From positions 1 to 32,657 of the IMG/VR virus record IMGVR_UViG_3300031851_000096: a DNA stretch of 32,657 nucleotides, one strand, 5' to 3'. The stretch is from a virus. Positions within the stretch are counted from its first letter, which is position 1. Each line of letters opens with the position of its first letter. A model generated the notes under the pieces. That model worked only from the letters and a program-made list of their open reading frames with translations. It was not told the DNA's origin and ran no database searches. Both the position numbers and the translations under genes were made by a program. This document shows, piece by piece, positions 1 to 8,953 of the stretch.

Positions 1-3000
1 ACCTCTGTAGGAATAAGTGTCTGTGATACTGGCTTTCCACTTATACAATCTACATACTCAAGTGTTAGATTACTACCAGTATTGTTCTCCCACGTATACG
101 AGTAACAACCACACGATTGATTTAGTGGTTTTGAAACTATATCATCAGTAGCAGTATTTGCAGTAGTTCCTGTTATTGTCCACTTACATCCATCTCCACT
201 TAGTAATTCTACTTTATCTCCAACTGAAACTGCAATAGAAGATGTTACTGTTCTAACTTCACCAGTAACACATTCTTGAATTGAATAGTTTGATGGAACA
301 AGATTACACTCACAAGAAACAAATTCCACAACTATTCCTAAAGCAGGAGTAATAGAAGATGCACAAATATTCTCCACTACTGGACTAGTAACATCTATTT
401 TTACTAGTAATCCATTACAGTCTATATAATTAACAGATATACTGCCTCCTGCAGTGTTTGTAAGTGTATATTCATTACAAACGTCACTGCAATCTTCACC
501 TGGATAAGTGTTTATTATGTTAGTATTAACAGTTCCAAACTCAGTAAATGATACTACTTTAAATTTGCAATCAGGCTCGTTATCAATTTGAACAATATCA
601 TTTACATTATAACCTGCATTATTAGCTATATATGTGGTAGGAATTGTTGTAGCTGCTGAAGCTTGACATCTTTCTAGATTTACAAAAGAAGGCTCACTAG
701 CAGGGCATTCACAACTTGTCCAAACTAAATCAAAATCAGGTTGTGGTGCTGCATCTTTAGCACATATATTTTTAAAGTTTCCTGCTTTAATATCTTCATT
801 TATAACTACACCATTACAATTAGTATATATAAAATCAAATGTTGAGCTATTATTAGTTACTGTGTAAAAATTACAAACCTCACTGCAATCTGCAGCAGTG
901 CTTAATCCTGTAGAAGTAGCATTAGCAGGACCTGTATTTGTTTCAGAAATAACAACATAAGTACAATCTGCATCTTCATTTATAGTAATTAAATCACCGA
1001 CATTAAACAAACCACTATTTACTACAGTAACTTGATTAAAACCATTTGTACTCCAATCTATTACACATCTTTCAGCTATTAAAAATGGTGCAACAGGATC
1101 ACACTCACAATCTTCAAGAGTAATAATAATTCCTGGGGTTGCAGAAATCTCTTGAGCACAAATAACTAAATCATCGTCTGCAAGAACTGTAGCCGTTACT
1201 GAATCCCCATTACAATCTATGTAGTCAACATCTGTATCAACTCCATTAGTATCTTCTAATTGATACTCTTGGCATATGTCTTCACATGTAGTGCCTGAAG
1301 GTAATATAGAAGTAACAGTTGCAGTAGCTGCAGATGGAGTTATTGATCCAATTTCATAAGTACATCCATTAATCACAACTAATTCTCCTGTGGTATACAC
1401 ACCTTGAACAACCTCAGTCTGTACAACTCCATCGGCTCTACATTGTGTAGCTTCAAAAGTATCAGGTTCTGAACAACCACAACACGCATCTAGACTATCT
1501 GTGGTTGAGTAACATAACTCAGCAAAAACAGGAGACCTGTAATCATATATCAAATACAAGTAATCACCAGAAGTTCCTGCAGGCATTATAAAGTCACCCA
1601 AGTATGTACTTGGTGCTCCTGAAGAATTTACTGGTAATTGAGTAGAAGCGTTTAATAATGTTTGAATTGATGCAGGTGTATTTGAGTATAACGTTGCTGA
1701 CCTTAAATATTTAAAATTCATAGGTGGGGTTACAAAAACAAAATCATCTGTTGGTGGTATTTTGTTTGAAATAATCGAAACGATTGCTCCATCAGCAGGT
1801 ATTACTCCTGCACCTTGAACCCCTGCAACTGTACTGTATTGTGATACATTAGGAGAGTTTATCGATGATAAAAATTCAATTTGCTCCTGATGTAATGGAG
1901 AAATAAATGGTCCATCAACCCATCGATATTGATTATGAATAAATTGACCTGCATCTGAGTTGTTAGTAACACAAACTTGTACAATACTTAATGCTTTGGC
2001 ATCTACACAACTAACTGTATAGTCTATAACTGCTGATGCAGTTCCATCAAAAGTAAGGTTTAGAGTATCTGTTAAAACTAAATTTTTAATTACTGTGATT
2101 GTGTTTAGTCCATTAACTAAATTTACCACTTGAAGTGTTGTTCCATATTCAACTTGTGCTTGAAGAGAACCACTAGTTAAATCAGAAACATTAATTGTTA
2201 TAGTTACTTCACCCACTAATTCTCCTACATTAAAGCAGTAGGTGATAGTTGTTCCGTTAAAATTTAATAGTTGATTAATTCCACATTCAATACAAGGCAC
2301 ATCAATTGGAAGCGACTCATCATTAATGGAAAGAACATATTCATCCATGTAAGGGTCGTACCCTCCTAGTTTTTGATTATTAGGAGATGATATAAATTTA
2401 TCTCTAAACCACGAACGCATTCCTGCATCGGATATAACTGTAAGTTGTTCATTAGAATATGCACTACCTTTTAGTTGAATTAATGCTCCACGTTTTTGGT
2501 CAGAAAAATATTTATCAAATCCATATTGTGCAAAACTTTCAGGGTTAAAGCTTATCCCATACTCCTCTAATCTAGCTATTTGAGTTCCAAGAACTTCTGG
2601 AACAGATGTAATAGCTCCTCCTGGAACTGAATCAGATAATAAATTTTTACCTGCTAGTACATATGATATTTTATCTTCTTGTAATGTAAGTATGTCAGTA
2701 GCTCTAGCGAATAGTTTTTCAATAGGACCGAATGATTCTTCTGTTTTTTTAAAATTTAAAAGTCCAAGGTTAAACTCATTAAGTTTATTTACGTTACTTT
2801 CATCATTGTATATACCACTATAAGTAATGTCTGCAAACCTATCAGCTTCTCTATAATCTTCTGCAGATGTAGTTGTTACTCTATTACCTAATAATAATGG
2901 CTTGCCCACTATTGAATCTCTAATCTTGTAACTTTCTACACCATTACCAAAAGCAAAACAATTAAAAAATGATGTGTCAATAATTGCAGGATTAGTTGCG

Positions 3001-6000
3001 TCTTGATCTTGAACATTTCCAAGATGTACATCTTGATATGGAGTATTAGTAATTGTTACATCTGCAGGGTCATCAGGTGGAGTAGATGGTGATATAATAG
3101 CAGACCCACAATCTGTCCATTCTGCTGCAGAGCCACCTGGTGGAAGAACAAGTTGAGATTGAATACCATTTAAAGTGTAAACAAATGCAATTGAGTTAGA
3201 TTCACTAGAAGCTACTTGAAATACAGTTTTACAACCTCCTGTAGCAATATCAAACGTTTGAGCACCTTCATACCAAACATCTGGTTGTGCATCAGTAGGC
3301 TCTGTTTCAAATACAATTGTAGTTTCAGCTCTAAAAATTTGCCAAGTTGCTCGAACAGTAGACCTTCTTTTCTTAGTTCTTCCACAAGCTCTAGTACCAG
3401 ACATTATAAAACGTATCTCTTGAGTACCAGGGTCTTGAAACCACCTGTAATAATTTGTTCCTAATGCAGGATTTAATCCATATCTATCAAATGGATTTGA
3501 AGATATTGCCGTAGTTGGTATGTACACATTCTCTATAGGACCTCCATTACCACCAACTTCTTGTATTCCTGTATTTAAAACTGATTGTACATTATCTCCA
3601 TTAAACCACTCAATAATATTATCGTAATCAGTAGATGAAACTAAACTAACATCTAAATTATATTTTCTACGTTCACATGCATTATTACCTCTTTGAGGTC
3701 CTCTTCTTTCAAACTCAAACGTCATTTGTATTCTACTACCTGCAGGTATGGTTAGGTTCTGATAATTACCTGCAGCGTCAGGTTCTGCAAATCCTTTATA
3801 GGCAAGTACAGGATAGTTATCATTTCCTCTTACTGTAATCTCTTGTTTTCCTGGCAATATAAATGGGTCAGCACCTGGAGCTATAGAAAAGTCTTGAGCC
3901 TTTATTTTCATGTAAGTTCCTGCAGGAATATTTATTTCTTTTCCGTTTTCATCAGTTGGTAAAGGGTCAAGAAAATCTCTTTGTTGTGCTTCTTTATCTA
4001 AAACTGTTCCATAAGCACATCGTTGTAAAGCACCACTAGTATCTGCTTTTACAATTAGTCTATCTCCCACCTCAACTTTTCTTGAGTTTTCACCCTCTAA
4101 TAAAAAGTATGTGTCATTTGTAGCAGGGTCTGTAAAAAATATATTGGTATAAACTGTTTCATAAGTTGAAGCATTTGGCTTTATTGCAAACTTATATTTA
4201 GTTGCCCAATACGGAGGCTTTTGTTGAGGTGGTATTGAAACCCTTATAGAGTTTTTAAGTTCTGCAAATCCACAAGGCACATGTTCTGTGTTTAACGGAC
4301 TAACTAAAGCAGTTGAAGCTCTATTAAATTCATCCATGTAAACCATACCTATTTCATAATCTCTATTACTATGAAGACTTTTATTATTACTTACTCTTTG
4401 AAAAGAAACTTCTGCACTATCCCATTGAAAATATTCATAAGCACTTTGAGTTGGAGTTGTTGTGTTATTTACTCTGCGTATTGCAGGTAGTTGAAATCCA
4501 ATGCTATCAAGGCTTGGAACTGTTATAAGAGATATAGGTTGATTTGCTGCTGAAGTTCCACTTTCATATTTAGTCCAGGTGGTCGGTTGACCTGAATCTA
4601 ATATGTTTGGTACGGCACAATTAATTACGTCTGTAAATGTATTACCATCACAAGAAGTTTCAATTGCAGGGTCAATATTAAAAACAGGTTTTATATTACT
4701 TGCTATACCCACCTTTTCTTGAAAGTCTACACTTGAAGCTAATTCATATACAGAGTTAAAATCTTGAGGTAACACATAACTGAATTGAACATCTACTGAT
4801 CCACTTGTTTCTGTTGGAGTATTTCCACTAAAACTACTATGTACAAAAGATGCATCAATAGTTAATATAGAATTTGCAATTAAATCTACATCTCCTAAAT
4901 CTACAAATAACCTTGATTCTGGAACAGAAATTGCTCCACCAAACGTATATTCTCCTATTGTAAAAACATCATTTATATCCTCAAAACCTATATCTTCAGA
5001 TATTAATTCGGTCTCATATTCTAAACGTACAGGAGAATTGTTTTTATCTAATAAATTATAGTTTTCGATGTAGTTACCATACATTAGTCTGTTGCCCATA
5101 ATTGTTTGAGCTTTAGCTAATAAAGGAACATTGTCATATAATCTAAGTAGTTCTGAATCAGGAAGTATTGTAAATATTTTACTATTTCTAAAGTTAAAAG
5201 TATAATTAGTATTATCTGCTAAACCTAGTTCAGATTTTTTTAATTTTTCAATTACCTTTATAATAGTACCATCACTGTCTTTAAAAAGTAAATCAATAGC
5301 AGTAACTAAAGGTCCTCCTGAATTATATGTTATAACGGCAGTATTATATCTATTGACTGCACCTTCATTTAAAAACGATTCTGCACTAAAATCAAAAGTT
5401 TTAGGTTGAAAAGCTGCATCTGTAAATTGTGAAACGGCAGAATACTCATCATCTTGATATTCATATCTATAAGCAAAAGATATAAATCTTTCTTCTAAGA
5501 AATTTTCTTGTCCACCACTAGTAACTGTTAACTCTATTTCTGGAGCTTTAGCAGGTGGTTTTTTGATAACTAAAAAAGACTCTCTTAAAAGGTTTGCATT
5601 CCCACCACCATCAACTAAAGGACTACCTGAAGGGTCTTCGTAATTTCTTAGTATATTAATAAACCTTGGAGGATTATAATCATCAGTCCAAAACAATAAT
5701 CCATCAATAACATTAACTCCAGTTATTAAATGTTTATCATCAAAGTTTAATACTGTTTGTCCTGATGTACCTCCATCAGAAACACTTATAACTAAATATG
5801 ATAAAATGCTTGTTACTACATTAAAAGAGACAATTAAATCTAACTTTCCTGAAGGACTTGTAGGACCAAATGCAGGGTCATTTACAAACCAATATATAGT
5901 ATCATTAGCCCCATCATCTACTGCACCAATACACTTTGCTTGGTTACTTAGAAGAACCCCTCCGTAAGATAAGTTAGTAAGCTTAGTGTTACCTTTAGAA

Positions 6001-6143
6001 TTTTCTACTGCTCCAACCTCTGTTGATTCAGATGATCCTAACCTAACATTTACTGCGTCAATATATTGTCCGTTTGGAACGAGTCTCTCGTCAACGGACT
6101 TATTCATTTTACCTGCTACAAAGTTTCTTGAAAGTTTAGCCAT
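1..6143 (-). CDS. Giant tail/virion protein, C-terminus cut by window edge
   Basis: The reading frame is open from ATG at 6143 to the left edge, at least 2,047 codons; I checked the N-terminal part and the last ~700 bp and met no stop. The N-terminus (MAKLSRNFVAGKMNKSVDER, then LVPNGQYIDAVNV, SESTEVGAVEN, KGN) is a module I associate with very large tail proteins of marine podovirus-like phages. The last ~500 residues hold Cys-rich tandem modules of about 130 aa with YxDCNG, ICA and CEC motifs (see repeat entry). The middle is Ser/Thr/Asn-rich and beta-like. The gene starts two bases after the connector-like gene ends and is the last visible gene of the leftward virion operon. Probable role: tail hub or host-contact structure. 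The CDS is firm; the tail role rests on size, context and the N-terminal motif, and no enzymatic motif was seen. Confidence 0.85.
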   Translation of the reverse strand, partial: MAKLSRNFVAGKMNKSVDERLVPNGQYIDAVNVRLGSSESTEVGAVENSKGNTKLTNLSYGGVLLSNQAKCIGAVDDGANDTIYWFVNDPAFGPTSPSGKLDLIVSFNVVTSILSYLVISVSDGGTSGQTVLNFDDKHLITGVNVIDGLLFWTDDYNPPRFINILRNYEDPSGSPLVDGGGNANLLRESFLVIKKPPAKAPEIELTVTSGGQENFLEERFISFAYRYEYQDDEYSAVSQFTDAAFQPKTFDFSAESFLNEGAVNRYNTAVITYNSGGPLVTAIDLLFKDSDGTIIKVIEKLKKSELGLADNTNYTFNFRNSKIFTILPDSELLRLYDNVPLLAKAQTIMGNRLMYGNYIENYNLLDKNNSPVRLEYETELISEDIGFEDINDVFTIGEYTFGGAISVPESRLFVDLGDVDLIANSILTIDASFVHSSFSGNTPTETSGSVDVQFSYVLPQDFNSVYELASSVDFQEKVGIASNIKPVFNIDPAIETSCDGNTFTDVINCAVPNILDSGQPTTWTKYESGTSAANQPISLITVPSLDSIGFQLPAIRRVNNTTTPTQSAYEYFQWDSAEVSFQRVSNNKSLHSNRDYEIGMVYMDEFNRASTALVSPLNTEHVPCGFAELKNSIRVSIPPQQKPPYWATKYKFAIKPNASTYETVYTNIFFTDPATNDTYFLLEGENSRKVEVGDRLIVKADTSGALQRCAYGTVLDKEAQQRDFLDPLPTDENGKEINIPAGTYMKIKAQDFSIAPGADPFILPGKQEITVRGNDNYPVLAYKGFAEPDAAGNYQNLTIPAGSRIQMTFEFERRGPQRGNNACERRKYNLDVSLVSSTDYDNIIEWFNGDNVQSVLNTGIQEVGGNGGPIENVYIPTTAISSNPFDRYGLNPALGTNYYRWFQDPGTQEIRFIMSGTRACGRTKKRRSTVRATWQIFRAETTIVFETEPTDAQPDVWYEGAQTFDIATGGCKTVFQVASSESNSIAFVYTLNGIQSQLVLPPGGSAAEWTDCGSAIISPSTPPDDPADVTITNTPYQDVHLGNVQDQDATNPAIIDTSFFNCFAFGNGVESYKIRDSIVGKPLLLGNRVTTTSAEDYREADRFADITYSGIYNDESNVNKLNEFNLGLLNFKKTEESFGPIEKLFARATDILTLQEDKISYVLAGKNLLSDSVPGGAITSVPEVLGTQIARLEEYGISFNPESFAQYGFDKYFSDQKRGALIQLKGSAYSNEQLTVISDAGMRSWFRDKFISSPNNQKLGGYDPYMDEYVLSINDESLPIDVPCIECGINQLLNFNGTTITYCFNVGELVGEVTITINVSDLTSGSLQAQVEYGTTLQVVNLVNGLNTITVIKNLVLTDTLNLTFDGTASAVIDYTVSCVDAKALSIVQVCVTNNSDAGQFIHNQYRWVDGPFISPLHQEQIEFLSSINSPNVSQYSTVAGVQGAGVIPADGAIVSIISNKIPPTDDFVFVTPPMNFKYLRSATLYSNTPASIQTLLNASTQLPVNSSGAPSTYLGDFIMPAGTSGDYLYLIYDYRSPVFAELCYSTTDSLDACCGCSEPDTFEATQCRADGVVQTEVVQGVYTTGELVVINGCTYEIGSITPSAATATVTSILPSGTTCEDICQEYQLEDTNGVDTDVDYIDCNGDSVTATVLADDDLVICAQEISATPGIIITLEDCECDPVAPFLIAERCVIDWSTNGFNQVTVVNSGLFNVGDLITINEDADCTYVVISETNTGPANATSTGLSTAADCSEVCNFYTVTNNSSTFDFIYTNCNGVVINEDIKAGNFKNICAKDAAPQPDFDLVWTSCECPASEPSFVNLERCQASAATTIPTTYIANNAGYNVNDIVQIDNEPDCKFKVVSFTEFGTVNTNIINTYPGEDCSDVCNEYTLTNTAGGSISVNYIDCNGLLVKIDVTSPVVENICASSITPALGIVVEFVSCECNLVPSNYSIQECVTGEVRTVTSSIAVSVGDKVELLSGDGCKWTITGTTANTATDDIVSKPLNQSCGCYSYTWENNTGSNLTLEYVDCISGKPVSQTLIPTE
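25..1500 (-). repeat. Cys-rich tandem protein repeats in the giant tail protein
   Basis: Four degenerate copies of a ~130-aa module. The Cys codon of the (V/I)DY-x-DC(N)G motif lies at 45-47, 417-419, 816-818 and 1212-1214, spacings of 372, 399 and 396 nt. Each full copy runs CxxxCxxY, YxDCNG, ICA, CEC, ERC or similar, then a GDxV strand and another Cys. The DNA has diverged, so the copies are old and kept at protein level. They may form disulfide- or metal-stabilised beta domains; the function is unknown. Confidence 0.75.
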
Positions 6144-6144
6144 A

Positions 6145-7068
6145 TTATTTTATCCACTTGTCTCGACCTCTCAGATTCATTAATAATCTTCCTGGGTGTA
6201 TATTGCTTAATCTTATTTTTGCGTTTCTTAGAAGTGCTGATTTTGATTTTCTAGCTCTATTTACTATATATTCTTGAACTCCTAATTTACTACCTAATAT
6301 TTGATAGCTAATATATGCATAAACATATTCTTCAAACAACTTATTTACAGTTATTTGTGTATCATCTCCATTTTCCATGCCATCAGAAACATATTCTAAA
6401 ATACAACTTTCATTAGCCATTGTAGAATCAAAGTTGATTACCCCTGCTTTTTTATCAATTCTAAAAGTAGGATTAGCATTTGCAGTTTCTGTATTAAGAC
6501 CAAATCTAGCACCAACTGCAAAATCAAAGTACCAACAACCTTCATATTCATATCCTAAGAATCCATTATATGGACTTAAACTGTTTAAATAAATACTTGG
6601 TTGTTGACCTGTAATTCTAGCAAAATCCAAAGGTGAGTATTGAGGTTGTATAGCATTTCCATTTTGGTCGAAAAGTATTCTAGCATCATTGGCTTGTAAA
6701 TAAGCTCTAGCTGAATTTACTTGAATGTTTTCTACCATTGGTCTGATAACACCATCTTTATAATAAGATATTCTAACCCAATTTACATAATCAGAAGGTA
6801 ATATAAATCTAAGTTCTTCTGAAACAGTAAGTTGTAAAACCTTTATTTCTTTAAATGCATCATAGTTTAACTCTTGAATAGCTCTTTTTGCATGAAAAAG
6901 TATCTTGTATCTTTCTTCATTGTTTATCAAAGAATGATTACCTGAATACATTAATTCATAATTTACAACTATATCTTGCAATGATACATATTGGTATGAT
7001 CCCCAATTAGCATCTTCTGGAGCATTTCCCCCATTCTCGTAATATTGGTATTGGCTAATGTATGACAT
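6145..7068 (-). CDS. Tail tubular/connector-like virion protein
   Basis: 307 aa starting at ATG 7068. The N-terminal third (SLQDIVVNYELM, then EERYKILFHAKRAIQELNYD) is helical and is followed by a beta-rich region (LRFILPSDYVNWVRISYY) and a C-terminal helical segment (VNKLFEEYVYAYISYQIL, RARKSKSALLRNAKIR). This helix-beta-helix plan and the LPSDYVxW phrase recall tail-tubular-A/ring-type adaptors of podoviruses, which sit below the portal. It lies between another connector-like gene and the giant tail protein, as such an adaptor would. The family assignment is from pattern memory, without a profile search. Confidence 0.65.
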   Translation of the reverse strand: MSYISQYQYYENGGNAPEDANWGSYQYVSLQDIVVNYELMYSGNHSLINNEERYKILFHAKRAIQELNYDAFKEIKVLQLTVSEELRFILPSDYVNWVRISYYKDGVIRPMVENIQVNSARAYLQANDARILFDQNGNAIQPQYSPLDFARITGQQPSIYLNSLSPYNGFLGYEYEGCWYFDFAVGARFGLNTETANANPTFRIDKKAGVINFDSTMANESCILEYVSDGMENGDDTQITVNKLFEEYVYAYISYQILGSKLGVQEYIVNRARKSKSALLRNAKIRLSNIHPGRLLMNLRGRDKWIK

Positions 7069-7070
7069 AA

Positions 7071-8030
7071 TTATTTTTCACTATTAATTTCAGCAGCTTC
7101 TTTTGCTCCTGCGTATTGTACAACTGATGCTTCACGTATTGATACTCCTGCATACTGTAAAATTTTCATTGTTAAATCAGTAGCATCATCTGGAAACAAT
7201 TCAAAGTCTTGATAATCAGGTTGTGATTGGTCAAAGACTGGTTCATTATCATTACCTAAATCCACATAAGTCCACTTAGGAACTTTAGGATAGCGTATAT
7301 ATTGACATGTCACAACTGTTCCTAATGTAGGTGTTGGATACAATGTAGCAACATTTCCTTCACTTGTATAAGCAGGAAACATCGAAGATGGTGCAGTTAA
7401 AGGAGACATATTTAATAAAGTAATTTTACTTTGCTCCACCCTTTCAACTTCCTTGATAGTGCTTCCTTTGTATATCTGATAATCTAATGGAAAATTATTT
7501 ATAACACTAGGTGTAACATTTAATTGTGTATTACTATCAATATTAGTTACTGTAACAAAAAACGGAATTAAATTAACTACAAACACAATATCTCCAACCT
7601 GAACACCTGATGATGTAAAGTTTGCATTTGAATCTACTATTTTATTTTGACCCCCAAGTGTTCCTGTAGTAGTTCCAGAAGTTACTAAAGTATTATTAAT
7701 AACTATTTTATTAATTAAGTAATAATCTGAACCTGTCGTAGCTAATGAGGGTAAATTATATTGTGTGTAATTTGGTCCTATTGGAATCAATGGTTTAGTT
7801 ACAGAAAAAAAATCTATAACTTCCACATAACCCTTTTTTATATCAGCATATCCTGTTCCAGAAGTTCTTTGGTTTTCTTTGTTAACCTGATAGTTATATG
7901 CATAAAAGTAATCCTCAAATAAATCCATTTGAGCTTGTTGTGCATATAGATTAAAATCTTGTGGAGAGATGTAGCCATAGTTGTTTTTATTTAATACGGC
8001 TAAAACTGTATTTCTAATATCGTTTATCAT
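7071..8030 (-). CDS. Head-tail connector/ring-like virion protein
   Basis: 319 aa from ATG 8030. The N-terminus (MINDIRNTVLAVLNKNNYGY, then ISPQDFNLYAQQAQMDLF) is a helical stretch seen in structural genes of flavobacterial and crAss-like phages. The middle is beta-rich, with a GDIVFVVN-type barrel-like segment (about residues 145-180), and the C-terminus is helical (DATDLTMKILQYAGVSIREA). It follows an intrinsic terminator and a TAnnTTTG element, so it may head its own transcript, and it ends 2 bp before the next gene. I take it as a ring protein of the connector; the exact position in the virion cannot be told. Confidence 0.6.
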   Translation of the reverse strand: MINDIRNTVLAVLNKNNYGYISPQDFNLYAQQAQMDLFEDYFYAYNYQVNKENQRTSGTGYADIKKGYVEVIDFFSVTKPLIPIGPNYTQYNLPSLATTGSDYYLINKIVINNTLVTSGTTTGTLGGQNKIVDSNANFTSSGVQVGDIVFVVNLIPFFVTVTNIDSNTQLNVTPSVINNFPLDYQIYKGSTIKEVERVEQSKITLLNMSPLTAPSSMFPAYTSEGNVATLYPTPTLGTVVTCQYIRYPKVPKWTYVDLGNDNEPVFDQSQPDYQDFELFPDDATDLTMKILQYAGVSIREASVVQYAGAKEAAEINSEK

Positions 8031-8047
8031 CCTAAGTATTATTTACA

Positions 8048-8055
8048 CAAAGATA
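8048..8055 (-). promoter_or_regulatory. Bacteroidota -7 promoter element for the connector/tail genes
   Basis: On the minus strand this reads TATCTTTG, a perfect TAnnTTTG, 18 bp upstream of ATG 8030 and just past a terminator. No TTG was found at the expected -33 distance, so the assignment is partial. Confidence 0.5.
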
Positions 8056-8058
8056 ATC

Positions 8059-8088
8059 AAAAAAAAAAGAGGTCTTAAAAAAGACCTC
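8059..8088 (-). terminator. Intrinsic terminator after the 248-aa gene
   Basis: Minus-strand stem GAGGTCTT/AAGACCTC (8069-8076 with 8081-8088, perfect 8 bp, TTTT loop) followed by ten T residues (8059-8068). It lies 39 bp past the stop of the gene ending at 8128. Confidence 0.9.
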
Positions 8089-8127
8089 CTTACTTAATGA
8101 ATCACAAAAAAAATCACTATTAACTAA

Positions 8128-8874
8128 CTATTCCATTAAGTTTTCTAATACTTTTAATGCCTCAATTCCTTCGTCAGATTGGAAATATGATGACACTATA
8201 TATATTGGGTCTTCTCCAAAAGGTATTACACATAGTCGTGTTTTGTTAGTTTTGGTAGCAAACCACACTTCTTTATTTTTGTTTCTGTATTTAATAAGAC
8301 CTTGTTCAAACAACTTATGTACAGTTGCTTGTAGCTTTAATACAGGGTCGTTTATAACCGACATAAAATCTTGAGGTTCTCTTTTAGCATAAACTAATAT
8401 ATCTCTCTTCATTTCATCCGTACTAACTCTAGATGGGTCTTTTTGAAACAATACTCTTGTTAAAGTCTCTAGTTGTGATATAGACAAAGAACGAGCTTCT
8501 ATCATTGCGTCAAGTTCTATGTTAATGTTTTCAACAATTTCTTGAGCATCTTTTGCATTATCTAATTCTTTAAACTTAATACCATTGTGTGGGTGAACAT
8601 CTAAGAATCTTTGTAAAACTTGATTGTTTTTAGTAACTCTTAAAAATCCATCTTCAAAAATAACAGGCTCTATAATTGCATTGTCATCTTGTTCATCTAC
8701 AAATGGAGATGATTGATTTCTAGCGTAACGTAATTCTCTATTTATTCCTGTTTCAGGATCAACCCAAAGTAATGGAAATCTTCTAGTGTGTCTAGTTGCA
8801 AGCATGAAAGATAAAGGTGCTGCATTCCTTGTTAACTTGTAGACTTTGTCTACTCTTTGTACTGTAGTTTTCAT
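8128..8874 (-). CDS. Conserved phage protein of unknown function, MCP-adjacent
   Basis: 248 aa from ATG 8874. It begins with a basic beta-like region (APLSFMLATRHTRRFPLLW) and contains DPETGINRELRYARNQSSPF, a phrase I recognise from uncharacterised flavobacterial phage proteins. Residues 80-150 look helical (KDAQEIVENINIELDAMIEA). A C-terminal winged-helix-like region follows (LKLQATVHKLFEQGLIKYR, then EVWFATKTNKTRL). It sits between the major capsid gene and the connector genes and is bracketed by intrinsic terminators at 8900-8940 and 8059-8088, so its level may be set by read-through from the capsid gene. A head or head-completion role is possible from position only. Confidence 0.75.
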   Translation of the reverse strand: MKTTVQRVDKVYKLTRNAAPLSFMLATRHTRRFPLLWVDPETGINRELRYARNQSSPFVDEQDDNAIIEPVIFEDGFLRVTKNNQVLQRFLDVHPHNGIKFKELDNAKDAQEIVENINIELDAMIEARSLSISQLETLTRVLFQKDPSRVSTDEMKRDILVYAKREPQDFMSVINDPVLKLQATVHKLFEQGLIKYRNKNKEVWFATKTNKTRLCVIPFGEDPIYIVSSYFQSDEGIEALKVLENLME

Positions 8875-8899
8875 TTGATATAATTTAAATTTAATTTAT

Positions 8900-8940
8900 A
8901 AAAAAGAGGTGGCATCCCTTCTTGGGTTTCTGCCACCTCT
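8900..8940 (-). terminator. Intrinsic terminator after the major capsid gene
   Basis: Minus-strand inverted repeat AGAGGTGGCA/TGCCACCTCT (8931-8940 with 8905-8914, 10 bp, 16-nt loop) followed by a T run, 14 bp past the capsid stop. It should cut transcription between the capsid gene and downstream genes. Confidence 0.88.
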
Positions 8941-8953
8941 ATATTTAAGCTAC

